DNA of 64,000 nucleotides from CAYFWF01 sp964346815 (lineage in GTDB: Bacteria > Acidobacteriota > Aminicenantia > Aminicenantales > Aminicenantaceae), in assembly GCA_964346815.1 (NCBI GenBank), contig CAYFWF010000049.1, forward strand, positions 100,813-164,812, given 5' to 3'. The translations under genes were made by a program, and so were the position numbers. The notes under the pieces are model-generated. The model was not told the origin of the DNA and searched no databases. It saw nothing but the letters and a program-made list of their open reading frames with translations. Positions 46,325-54,475 of this stretch are shown in pieces (within the stretch, counting starts at the first letter, position 1; each line of letters starts with the position of its first letter).

Positions 46325-46355
46325 AACCAAAAAATTATTCGATAATGAGGAAAAA

Positions 46356-47255
46356 ATGAAAAAAGCTGTTTATATTTTACTGATTCTGTTCTGTTCCCTT
46401 CTTCTCGCCTCGTGCGCCACATCCAGGTTGATGAGGAATCTGGATCCTGAATCCAGAGAGTTCATCTCCAAGGTGAGATACATCATCTCCAAGAAAGAAC
46501 GCAAAGTCTTCCTCAATCTTCCTGAAACGGAGCGGAAGGCCTTTATCGAAGAATTCTGGAAAAGCAGAGATCCTGATCCAGAAACAGAGGAGAACGAATA
46601 CAGAGACGAGTATTTCAAGCGCATCAACGAAGCCAACCATCTTTTTACAGAAGGCTCGCCGGGGTGGCTCCAGGATAGGGGGAGAGTCTACATCCTGTTA
46701 GGGCCGCCGTGGGAAAGAGAAACTTATCCCAGAGGTATCACTTTTTATGGAAAGCCCACGGAAATATGGCGTTATGGATGGTTCGTGATCAGATTTATCG
46801 ACCACAGTTGGAACGGCGATTATAAACTCGTTGCCGATAGCCCCTGGCAGATATCCGAGCTCAACAAAGCACAGATGCGGCTGAAGCCGCTGGGCTCGGA
46901 CGAACAATATCCCTTAGAATTCGAAGTAGACGTGGAAAAAGTTGCAGGAAATCAAGTGGCTTTTCAGGTGAAAGTCCCGTACAATCTGATCTGGTTCGAA
47001 GAGGAAGACAACCAGCTTCAGGCCATTCTGGCAGTGAATCTCGCAATCTTCGATTCATCGGGAGAGAGAGTCAAGGAAATCATAAAAGATTATCCCATCA
47101 GCCTGACAGAAGAAGAACTGGAGGAGATCATCGTCGAAAACTATACCATAAATATCCAGGTAGAACTTCCCCAGGGAGATTATACCTATACCGTGGAGCT
47201 TAAAAACATCGCTGATGAGAGCAGCGCCTATAGAAAAGGAAATTTCAAAGTCTGA
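46356..47255 (+). CDS. GWxTD-domain lipoprotein, second of cassette B
   Basis: A 299-residue lipoprotein with lipobox LASC (Cys20) and GAGGAAAAA before the ATG. The GWxTD domain (about 30-160) has KERKVFLNLPETERKAFIEE and FWKSRDPDPETEENEY, then GWLQDRGRVYILLGPP at 103-118 (Thr replaced by Gln). A C-terminal beta domain (VEKVAGNQVAFQVKVPYNLI) ends near TVELKNIADES. It resembles the N-terminal third of the GWxTD-TPR protein more than the first lipoprotein of this operon, so the operon has two unlike GWxTD subunits around one VWA protein. Confidence 0.88.
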   Translation: MKKAVYILLILFCSLLLASCATSRLMRNLDPESREFISKVRYIISKKERKVFLNLPETERKAFIEEFWKSRDPDPETEENEYRDEYFKRINEANHLFTEGSPGWLQDRGRVYILLGPPWERETYPRGITFYGKPTEIWRYGWFVIRFIDHSWNGDYKLVADSPWQISELNKAQMRLKPLGSDEQYPLEFEVDVEKVAGNQVAFQVKVPYNLIWFEEEDNQLQAILAVNLAIFDSSGERVKEIIKDYPISLTEEELEEIIVENYTINIQVELPQGDYTYTVELKNIADESSAYRKGNFKV

Positions 47256-47517
47256 ACCGATAAGAATAGCATTTCACGCATGAATAGCCATCCCCGTCTT
47301 TATCGATGGTATAGAGCCTTTGCCCTCTGCAGATCCCATCTTTTACGCTGAAGGAGAGCTCTTTTTCAATGATAAACCTTCCCGAAGGATCGAAAATGTC
47401 GATCAACGCATTCTGTCCGTAATGGCCGTTCCGGACCACCATCAGATAGTCTCCATCCATCGGGATCAGGCTCAAAAAGAAGAACCGCTGGAGTCCTTTT
47501 CCGCATCATCTTTGCTC
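47245..47517 (-). pseudogene. C-terminal remnant of a six-bladed beta-propeller protein
   Basis: On the minus strand an open frame of about 75-80 residues reads IPMDGDYLMVVRNGHYGQNA, then LIDIFDPSGRFIIEKEL and RLYTIDKDGDGYSCVKCYSY before a TGA at 47245-47247. This is the usual last blade and tail of '6-bladed beta-propeller' secreted proteins common in this group. No start codon with ribosome-binding site exists, and upstream (47476-47560) the frame is broken by stops. The end overlaps the last codons of the GWxTD lipoprotein gene. Assignment rests on pattern resemblance. Confidence 0.5.
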
Positions 47518-47829
47518 CAAAATTCAGACTTTCACCTATAGAAAACAACAAATCGCACTATGAAGTTGCATCCAGAATTGGCGTTAGAAAATGTCATGGC
47601 TAGCAAGGCGTGTCTACCTCAATGTGACACTGGAATGTTCACATTGCTGGTTCTACCGGCAATTTCATATTGCCTGCTTTACTTGATTTTGTTTTCTTTT
47701 GTTTTTCCTCCTTTCTGATGGAGGATCAGAGGAGTGACTTTTCCCTGCTCATCCCTTACAAATTATGCCTCGCCTTCAACTCCTTGAGGAAAAACTTGGC
47801 CTCAAACTTAGGAAAGAGCTCAAAAGCTT

Positions 47830-47858
47830 TTGCCCTTCGCCACTCCAATTGCTATAAT
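47830..47858 (+). promoter_or_regulatory. Sigma-70 promoter for the CPR-TPR gene
   Basis: TTGCCC (47830-47835), 17 bases, TATAAT (47853-47858). Transcription would start near 47865, which favours translation from the ATG at 47893 over the one at 47875. Confidence 0.6.
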
Positions 47859-47892
47859 AATTATTTAAATAAATGTGATGTGCGGGGACGGC

Positions 47893-48777
47893 ATGAGAAA
47901 AAAAAACATAATAATCTGTGTTGGGATCACTGTGATCTGCGCTGTTTTTGTGTATGCACAAGTCTTTGCTGCATTGGACGGCACAGTCAAATCAAAAGAT
48001 GGAAAGCCCATTGCAGGAGCTCGAGTCATATTGATTTATATCCAGGATGGCACAAAATTTGAGTTGGATACGGATGAAAAAGGACGATGGAGGAAAATGA
48101 ATCTTCAGCCTGGCATCTGGACAATCGGTTTTATAGCCGACGGTTACGAACCTAAAAACCTCAGGGTCGAACTCTCATCCATAAAAAAGAATCCCCCCAT
48201 CGATGTGCGGATGAATCCTCTACCGAAATCGCCTCTTACACGGGGAGATTCTCTTTACGCAGAGAAAAAATATAAAGAAGCTCTTGAGGAATACACAAGA
48301 GTGTTGAGAGAATATCCGGATCTGTATCAAACTTATGATAAAATCGGACTCTGTTATTACAGATTGAACGACTATGACAATGCCGTCGAGAATTTCATAA
48401 AGATGATAGAAAAAGAACCCCGATCCCAGAATACACTCATCAACCTGAGTGCTATTTACTTTGAAAGAGGCAATCTTGAAGAGGGGATGAAATATTTCCA
48501 GCAGCTCGATGAACAAACCCTCAAAGATCCCACTCTTTTCTATAACATCGGAGTTCTTTTTTTTAACAACAATCAGGCAGACATGGCGATCCAGTATCTG
48601 TCGAAGAGTATCGAATTAGATCCGAATTACGTGGATGCCTATTATCAGATAGGTTTGGCAAGTCTTAATAAAGGCGATATGGAAAAGGCAGGAGAAAGCT
48701 TTAAAAAAGTCATAGAAATAGCTCCTGATTCAGAAAAGGCCGCTTTGGCCAAGAATTTATTGAAGCATATTAAATAA
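47893..48777 (+). CDS. Exported CPR-domain plus TPR protein (paralogue)
   Basis: A 294-residue protein starting at ATG 47893 (GGGGAC upstream; MRKKNIIICVGITVICAVFV signal peptide). Residues about 27-110 are a CPR-like sandwich (LDGTVKSKDGKPIAGARVIL); residues about 115-290 are TPR repeats (GDSLYAEKKYKEALEEYTRV, YYRLNDYDNAVENF, SIELDPNYVDAYYQIGLASL). The same architecture and signal type as 35334-36308 mark it as the cassette-B counterpart. It has its own promoter and precedes the Oar-like receptor by 675 bases of unusual leader. Confidence 0.87.
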   Translation: MRKKNIIICVGITVICAVFVYAQVFAALDGTVKSKDGKPIAGARVILIYIQDGTKFELDTDEKGRWRKMNLQPGIWTIGFIADGYEPKNLRVELSSIKKNPPIDVRMNPLPKSPLTRGDSLYAEKKYKEALEEYTRVLREYPDLYQTYDKIGLCYYRLNDYDNAVENFIKMIEKEPRSQNTLINLSAIYFERGNLEEGMKYFQQLDEQTLKDPTLFYNIGVLFFNNNQADMAIQYLSKSIELDPNYVDAYYQIGLASLNKGDMEKAGESFKKVIEIAPDSEKAALAKNLLKHIK

Positions 48778-48795
48778 AGTAGCGACGATATATCC

Positions 48796-49125
48796 CTAAT
48801 TGAGAAATATTGCCTAATTCTTAGACACTATCACCTAGAATATGAAATCCAAAATAAAATAAGTCCTTCTGTCTTTCCTCTGTCTTCTTGTAATCGCAGC
48901 ATCTCATATGTCTAGCCATCTTCTTAAATATATTGCATTTATAGATAGGAATGTAGGTATGTAGACTTTTGGATCCTCCTTGTTTGTTTCTGAAAATGAT
49001 CCGCCACTGATGAATCCAAATTTGAGGAAAAACGCCTAATTTTTAGACATATTTCCTTGAGTATTAAATCTAATTTTTTTTAGAGATCCTTTCATCCTTT
49101 CTCGATCTCCTTGTAAAGAAAGCAT
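48796..49125 (+). repeat. Imperfect ~108-bp direct repeat in the receptor leader
   Basis: Copy 1 is about 48796-48903, copy 2 about 49017-49125. Matching blocks run in the same order: GCCTAATTYTTAGACAY, then an AAATCYAA stretch, TTTC/TTCATCCTTTC-like pyrimidines, and CTTGTAA followed by AGCAT. The unit looks like a promoter or leader segment duplicated in tandem. The DNA between is unremarkable. Confidence 0.6.
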
Positions 49126-49452
49126 TTAACTGATCAAGTCATACTGGTACGTATATTGCACTCATGGGAAGGAATCATGTTTTAGAAATTAAGGAGGTTA
49201 GAGAATAGATTTCCAAATTCATCTTCTACTATTGAGATCTCTACATTCATGAAATTACAGCATTGAAAATAAACAAAAAGGAGGTGTTTAAAGCAGTATC
49301 CACCCAGACAAACGGTCTTAAGGTTTGGAATACAAGACCTCTATTGGTCCTTGATTCCAGGGCACATAGTTAAAGGCTCTACTCTGAACAAACAAATAAA
49401 AGGAGGAGAGCTACCACTCCCAAAGATTCGGGAGAAGGAGGTAAACAAGAAT
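49126..49452 (+). other. Leader of the Oar-like receptor with four GGAGG sites
   Basis: GGAGG occurs at 49193-49197, 49280-49284, 49402-49406 and 49437-49441 within 250 bases. Only the last is spaced from a start codon (11 bases before ATG 49453). The others have no ATG, GTG or TTG at a useful distance that opens a frame of note. They may be decayed leader ORF starts or standby ribosome sites. Confidence 0.5.
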
Positions 49453-52400
49453 ATGAGATATGACTTCAAAAACATACTCATCGCGTTGTTCATCATTTTC
49501 ATCGCCTCAAATATGCTATTCGCACAGTCGCGAACAGGAACCCTCAAGATCACTGTGGTTGATGATAGTGGTAACGCTGTTCCAGGTGTTACTCTTACAC
49601 TCTCAAGTCCCGTCATGATGGGCGAGAAGATAATGACTACCAACACGGACGGCGAAGCACTGTTCATCAATCTGTCTCCAGGTACTTATGAGCTCAAGTC
49701 TAGTATTATGGGATTTCAGGAGAAGGTATCCCAGAATATCGGAGTTTCACTCGACAAACAGACTCTTCTCCAAGTAGAGATAAAACCGGCAGCGATTGAG
49801 GAATCGATCACCGTAACAGCTGAAGTACCGTCTGTAGATACTACAAAATCGGTCGTTGCCGAACACGTGACGCATGAGACAGTCGAATCCCTTCCCATTG
49901 CTCGCGACTTCGTCAGCTATCTGCAATTGGCTCCAGGTGTAAACATGGTTCCCAACTCACAGGGACGGGATATGCCACAGGATCCGGCCGGCAAAGGAGG
50001 ACAGAATTACTATGACCGCGGCCTGCAAGGATCAGATCCACCAGTTTCCGGAACCGGAGGAGGGAAGAGAGGATCCCGTGATAATCTTTATTTTCTCGAC
50101 GGTATAAACATCACGGGATTATCATCTCAAAACGCCTTGATGAATTTCAACAATGAGGTCATCCAGGAGCAGGAGCTGATGACCTCCGGAGTGCCAGCAG
50201 AGTACGGCGGAGGAAAGGGTATCGTCGGTAACATTGTGACCAAATCCGGAGGAAACCGGCTCTCAGGGTCTGCAAACCTTTATATGCAGCTAGAGGGCTT
50301 TTACTTGCCCTATGGAGGGAATGAGTACGATAACGCGGATAAGCCAGAAACTCCCTTCAGCGAAGCCACCATGCTGGAAGGTTTTAAAGACGACGCCTAT
50401 GATACGGCTGCAACTCTAGGCGGCCCCATCATGAGGGATAAACTGTGGTTCTTCCTTTCCGGGCAGTACAGGAACAATGCGAAAACCTATACTCTTTCCG
50501 AATCTGCTTCTTCCACCCGGGAACAAGCAGACTATTCTCAGAAACGATCGGGCCTTTTCGGGAAAGCTTCCTTTAAACCGACTGCCAACGATTCCTTCAC
50601 GTTCATTTACTTCCTCGATACCTTTGATATAATAGGCGAACGTGATTCCAACATTCTCAAGACCCGGCAGCGGTCACGGGAATACGATTATAATGTCTTC
50701 AGCGGTTATTATCAAAGAGTATTGGCAAACAACCTGATCCTCGACCTTCGCTTCGGCCGTTACCAGAGGAAATACCTACTTGCACCTCGTTACCCAGATG
50801 CCGGTATCAATGATACCATGTATTTCAGGGCAGGTACCTACCCGGCTATCGAAGAATTCTCATTTGGAAGCTACGACCAGGGTGGTGATTATGATAATAT
50901 CAGAAATCAGCTCAGCGGATCAATCGAGTGGTATGTCGGTAATCACCGGGCCAAGTTTGGGTTCATGTACTCCCGTGAGACAGACCTGGACGCTCCTTAC
51001 TATACTAATGGAGAGAGACGCAATTCCGTAGATCCCAGCCTGGCAGGATCGACACTCGGACAGCTCCTTGACTGGGGTATATGGCCTTCAAGTGAATTCA
51101 GTGAGCGGCTTCTTCCTGCCCTGAACAACAACTGGGGTCCGACCTCAGAGGCTTATGATCTCAATAATGATGGTGTTGTGTCTGCAGATGAGTTGAGAAC
51201 AGCCACCTTTACAGACCTGAACGAGAGAGGCCTATATTTCAAGAGAGAGATGGACGCACAAATAGGGGAGAACAAAGTTCGTGCCGCACGATACATGGGA
51301 TATGTGATGGATGACTGGAGGTTCAACGACTACTTCACGCTCAACGCTGGAGTCCGAATCGAAAAGCATGACTATTTTGCCTCTGATGATTCAGTCATCC
51401 TGAAGATGCCGGTAAGGTTTATGCCCAGGATTGGCCTTGTCTGGAATATCGGGGGAAGAGGCACCCACAAGTTGACGGCCTTCTACGGACAGTTCTCCGA
51501 CCCCGTTGCATTTAGCATGGTCCACTTCGCCGGAAACATTACAGGGGCAGTGCGGAATGAGCAGATTTGGCTCAATCATGACTGGTTCACTTTTAGAGTC
51601 CGGGGATCAGCTGAGAGAAGGGATGCTGTCTGGACTCCGAACACCAGGGATGCTCTCTCTCACGAGGCCTCCTTGACTCATGAAATCGACGTGGGAGACG
51701 GCCTTGTGTTTGCGACTCAAGCCTATTATCGACAGGACCGAAAAATCATCGAAGACTACGATCTGTTTACCTATGTGGAACACTACGAAGGGGATCCCGT
51801 TTGGGGACATCTGGATCTTTCATTCCAGGATTTCGGGTATCCAGAATCTGGACCTCCCGGGACGGCTAACTACTTTCTCTCCAACCTCATCGGAGCCAAA
51901 AGAGAAATGTACGGCCTTGATTTTGAGGTCTCCAAACGATTCCAAAATGGTTCATTCGTAGTTGCCCAGTACTCCTACAAAGACGCGAAAGGAAACAGCC
52001 AGTCGGACGGAAACGCAGACCTCCAGGGAGATTTCATCCAGCTCGACCCGAGAAATGACTGGATGTGGGGGCGCACTCCCGGAACAATCCCTCATAAGAT
52101 CAAACTCTTCGGCACCTACCGCACTCCTTTTGGCCTGGATATCGGCGCACTGTTCTACTGGAACTCCGGCATGGTCTATACAGAATCCTATGACTTCATA
52201 CCTGGTCGGTACAGCATCTATTACAACTGGCCCTTGAACGAAGAAGAGACACTGATGGCTAAAACAGGAGCAGAACAAACTCCCAGCTATTATCAGATCG
52301 ACCTCAAGCTCAACTACACATTAAGGTTAATGCAAACAGCCTCGATCCAGTTCTTCTGTGATATCTACAACCTCACCAACTCCCAGCAGGCGCTTGATGT

Positions 52401-52497
52401 CCAGTACGCACGAAACGACCCACAGTGGGACTACCAAGATGTGGTAGAGCTCTTGATGCCTATGAGGTTCTACGTCGGAACCAGAATAAGATTCTGA
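49453..52497 (+). CDS. Oar-like TonB-dependent receptor with N-terminal CPR domain (cassette B)
   Basis: A 1014-residue outer membrane protein. I start at ATG 49453, which follows AAGGAGG and opens a signal peptide (MRYDFKNILIALFIIFIASN); the frame is open 34 codons further upstream. The CPR sandwich covers about 28-115 (LKITVVDDSGNAVPGVTL), the plug about 130-265 (NLYFLDGINITG, SGVPAEYGGGKGIVGNIV), and the barrel ends with Phe (FYVGTRIRF). The plug has an insertion rich in Gly, Asp and Pro (DPAGKGGQNYYDRG). Compared with the receptor at 38640-41699 the plan is the same but the sequence differs strongly. A stem-loop follows it, then a VWA gene after 76 bases. Confidence 0.92.
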   Translation: MRYDFKNILIALFIIFIASNMLFAQSRTGTLKITVVDDSGNAVPGVTLTLSSPVMMGEKIMTTNTDGEALFINLSPGTYELKSSIMGFQEKVSQNIGVSLDKQTLLQVEIKPAAIEESITVTAEVPSVDTTKSVVAEHVTHETVESLPIARDFVSYLQLAPGVNMVPNSQGRDMPQDPAGKGGQNYYDRGLQGSDPPVSGTGGGKRGSRDNLYFLDGINITGLSSQNALMNFNNEVIQEQELMTSGVPAEYGGGKGIVGNIVTKSGGNRLSGSANLYMQLEGFYLPYGGNEYDNADKPETPFSEATMLEGFKDDAYDTAATLGGPIMRDKLWFFLSGQYRNNAKTYTLSESASSTREQADYSQKRSGLFGKASFKPTANDSFTFIYFLDTFDIIGERDSNILKTRQRSREYDYNVFSGYYQRVLANNLILDLRFGRYQRKYLLAPRYPDAGINDTMYFRAGTYPAIEEFSFGSYDQGGDYDNIRNQLSGSIEWYVGNHRAKFGFMYSRETDLDAPYYTNGERRNSVDPSLAGSTLGQLLDWGIWPSSEFSERLLPALNNNWGPTSEAYDLNNDGVVSADELRTATFTDLNERGLYFKREMDAQIGENKVRAARYMGYVMDDWRFNDYFTLNAGVRIEKHDYFASDDSVILKMPVRFMPRIGLVWNIGGRGTHKLTAFYGQFSDPVAFSMVHFAGNITGAVRNEQIWLNHDWFTFRVRGSAERRDAVWTPNTRDALSHEASLTHEIDVGDGLVFATQAYYRQDRKIIEDYDLFTYVEHYEGDPVWGHLDLSFQDFGYPESGPPGTANYFLSNLIGAKREMYGLDFEVSKRFQNGSFVVAQYSYKDAKGNSQSDGNADLQGDFIQLDPRNDWMWGRTPGTIPHKIKLFGTYRTPFGLDIGALFYWNSGMVYTESYDFIPGRYSIYYNWPLNEEETLMAKTGAEQTPSYYQIDLKLNYTLRLMQTASIQFFCDIYNLTNSQQALDVQYARNDPQWDYQDVVELLMPMRFYVGTRIRF

Positions 52498-52513
52498 CCT
52501 TTTGATCATCGAT

Positions 52514-52549
52514 GAGAGGGCCGGCACTTAGAGCAGTGTCTGCCCTCTC
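52514..52549 (+). other. Stem-loop between receptor and VWA genes
   Basis: GAGAGGGC (52514-52521) pairs with GCCCTCTC (52542-52549), with an inner CAC/GTG pairing. It is not followed by a T-run, so it is likelier to be a processing or attenuation hairpin than a terminator. Confidence 0.5.
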
Positions 52550-52573
52550 CTCAAAATCAGGTCATTGAATTTG

Positions 52574-54292
52574 ATGTCTATGAAATGTAAAATGTCCAAG
52601 CATTATACTTTTTTCATTTTCTTTGTTCTTGGTTCGTGTGTCTTCATTCTTGGGTTGCAAGGAAACACTCCTCAGCAGGAACAACAAGAAATTCCTAAGC
52701 CAGCCTATCAGGTAGAGGTTGTCGTTACCAATGTGAGTGTCATTGTAACCGATAGTGACGGCCTTAGAGTCACGGGTTTGAAGGCGGAAAATTTTGAGAT
52801 CTACGAAGATGGCCTGCTCCAGAAATTGACCAATTTCTATGAGGTCAAAGGCATGGAGGTTTTTGTTCCATCACCACAGCCGCTGCCAGTGGAATCTGCG
52901 CAATTCAAAAACAAGATAATATTCTATTTCGACAACTGGCAAATCCATCCATTGAACAGAAACAAAATCATAAAGAAGCTGGAGGAATTTATCCAGAATA
53001 ATTTTACGAATGAATATCCCAGTAATGAGGGAATGATTGTCAGTCTCGGCCAGAAGCTGGAGATCCTGCAGGAATTCACACCCAATCCCCGGAAACTTCT
53101 GAGTGCTGTTAATGAGACCAAGAATCATTCGGGTTACTCCCTCCTTCAATTGAAAGAAAAAGAGGAAATGCAAAGAGAACTGAACAGAATGGTTTCTGAA
53201 ACCTCGATGTCCGACAATAAATATGAGAGCTTTCAGAGAGCCCTGGGATTCGCAAAGAATTATGTCGAGTCGGAGCACAACAGCCTCATCTACTCCTTGA
53301 AGTCCCTGAATGCGCTCGTCAATAACTTGATGGGAGTCGAGGGAAAAAAGATTCTGATTTACATCAGCGACGGATTGGCACTGAATCCTGGAGAAGTAGT
53401 ATATGATTATATAGATAGTGCGTTTCAGGGAGGAAACGCCCGTGCAGAGGCCATGATTTATGATACAACGAACCTTTTCAAGGAATTGACAGCCCGATGC
53501 AACGCTGCTGAAGTCACTCTATATCCCATCAATGCCCGAGGACTCGACAGCCGCATTCTCTCCGCAGACCGAGAAGAAGGCTGGAATGTGTATAGACGGG
53601 GATCCGGTATGATCAAAGAAATGTCGAGAGTCAAGAACGATGCACTCAAGCTAATGGCTAAAGAGACGGGTGGGCTCAGTATAATTGACAAGAACAATAT
53701 CGCCCCTGATTTGGCACGCATCGGGAACGATCTTCAGTTCTACTATTCTCTGGGATACAGGTCGCCTCGTCAGGAAGACGGCCGATACCATTCTGTCGAA
53801 GTCAAACTGGTGGGCGTGGATGAAGACTATCGAGTCCGAGTACGCCAGGGCTATGCACGAATCTCACAGGAGCAGAGAATTCAAGATTCAGTCTCATCCC
53901 GTCTTTTCCTGCACCGGCAGGAAAATCCCTTGAACGTAGTGGTGCAGGCTTTGCCGGTCGAAACCATGACGGCTTCTCAGAGACGCTGCTTGAAAATTAA
54001 AATCCTCGTTCCGATTAAAAATCTGATCCTCTATAACGAAGGGAATACATATTTCGGTAACATTAAGGTTTACATTGCTTTGAAGGATTCCCAGAATCGA
54101 TTCTCTCCATGCCATGAGTTGGTCGAAGAGGTCAGGATTCCCTCCTCCGATTATGAACTGGCTGTAAAAAGTTCGTACCCTTATACCGCCGAGATGTATG
54201 TCGAACCTGAGGAATACATCATCTCGATGAGTATCAGAGATCTCATCGGAGAGGGCGTGAGCTACCTTCAGTTTCTCAAGAAGATCGAGTGA
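52574..54292 (+). CDS. VWFA-related acidobacterial domain protein (second)
   Basis: A protein of about 570 residues; several start codons are possible (52574, 52580, 52592), none with a good ribosome-binding site. A hydrophobic leader (YTFFIFFVLGSCVFILGLQG) is followed by the family opening VVVTNVSVIVTDSDGLRVTG and LKAENFEIYEDGLLQKLTNF. The VWA fold covers about 110-420 (NKIIFYFDNWQIHPLNRN, GKKILIYISDGLALNPGE, VTLYPINARGLDS, DLQFYYSLGYRSP). The Asp-x-Ser-x-Ser metal motif is not kept. The last 140 residues are beta-rich. It is a homologue of the protein at 44174-46324 and may bind the adjacent receptor. Confidence 0.85.
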   Translation: MSMKCKMSKHYTFFIFFVLGSCVFILGLQGNTPQQEQQEIPKPAYQVEVVVTNVSVIVTDSDGLRVTGLKAENFEIYEDGLLQKLTNFYEVKGMEVFVPSPQPLPVESAQFKNKIIFYFDNWQIHPLNRNKIIKKLEEFIQNNFTNEYPSNEGMIVSLGQKLEILQEFTPNPRKLLSAVNETKNHSGYSLLQLKEKEEMQRELNRMVSETSMSDNKYESFQRALGFAKNYVESEHNSLIYSLKSLNALVNNLMGVEGKKILIYISDGLALNPGEVVYDYIDSAFQGGNARAEAMIYDTTNLFKELTARCNAAEVTLYPINARGLDSRILSADREEGWNVYRRGSGMIKEMSRVKNDALKLMAKETGGLSIIDKNNIAPDLARIGNDLQFYYSLGYRSPRQEDGRYHSVEVKLVGVDEDYRVRVRQGYARISQEQRIQDSVSSRLFLHRQENPLNVVVQALPVETMTASQRRCLKIKILVPIKNLILYNEGNTYFGNIKVYIALKDSQNRFSPCHELVEEVRIPSSDYELAVKSSYPYTAEMYVEPEEYIISMSIRDLIGEGVSYLQFLKKIE

Positions 54293-54475
54293 CAGAATCG
54301 ATCATCCATTTGAAACGAACATACACTCATTCCTTTCTCTAACCGTTCATATAAATTTCATCTCCTAAGAACATTTCAACGGAGGGATTTCCTTCAGGAA
54401 AGACGCCAGTCCTGTTATCCCTGAGGTGGGAGTTCAAAGTTCGATTGACAAAACCGAATCGCTGTCATAGGATTG

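Noticed and set aside
47768..47870. Possible short coding remnant on the minus strand (Lys/Phe/Glu-rich 30 codons)
   Set aside because: It resembles a protein C-terminus in composition but is too short and has no start; left unassigned.
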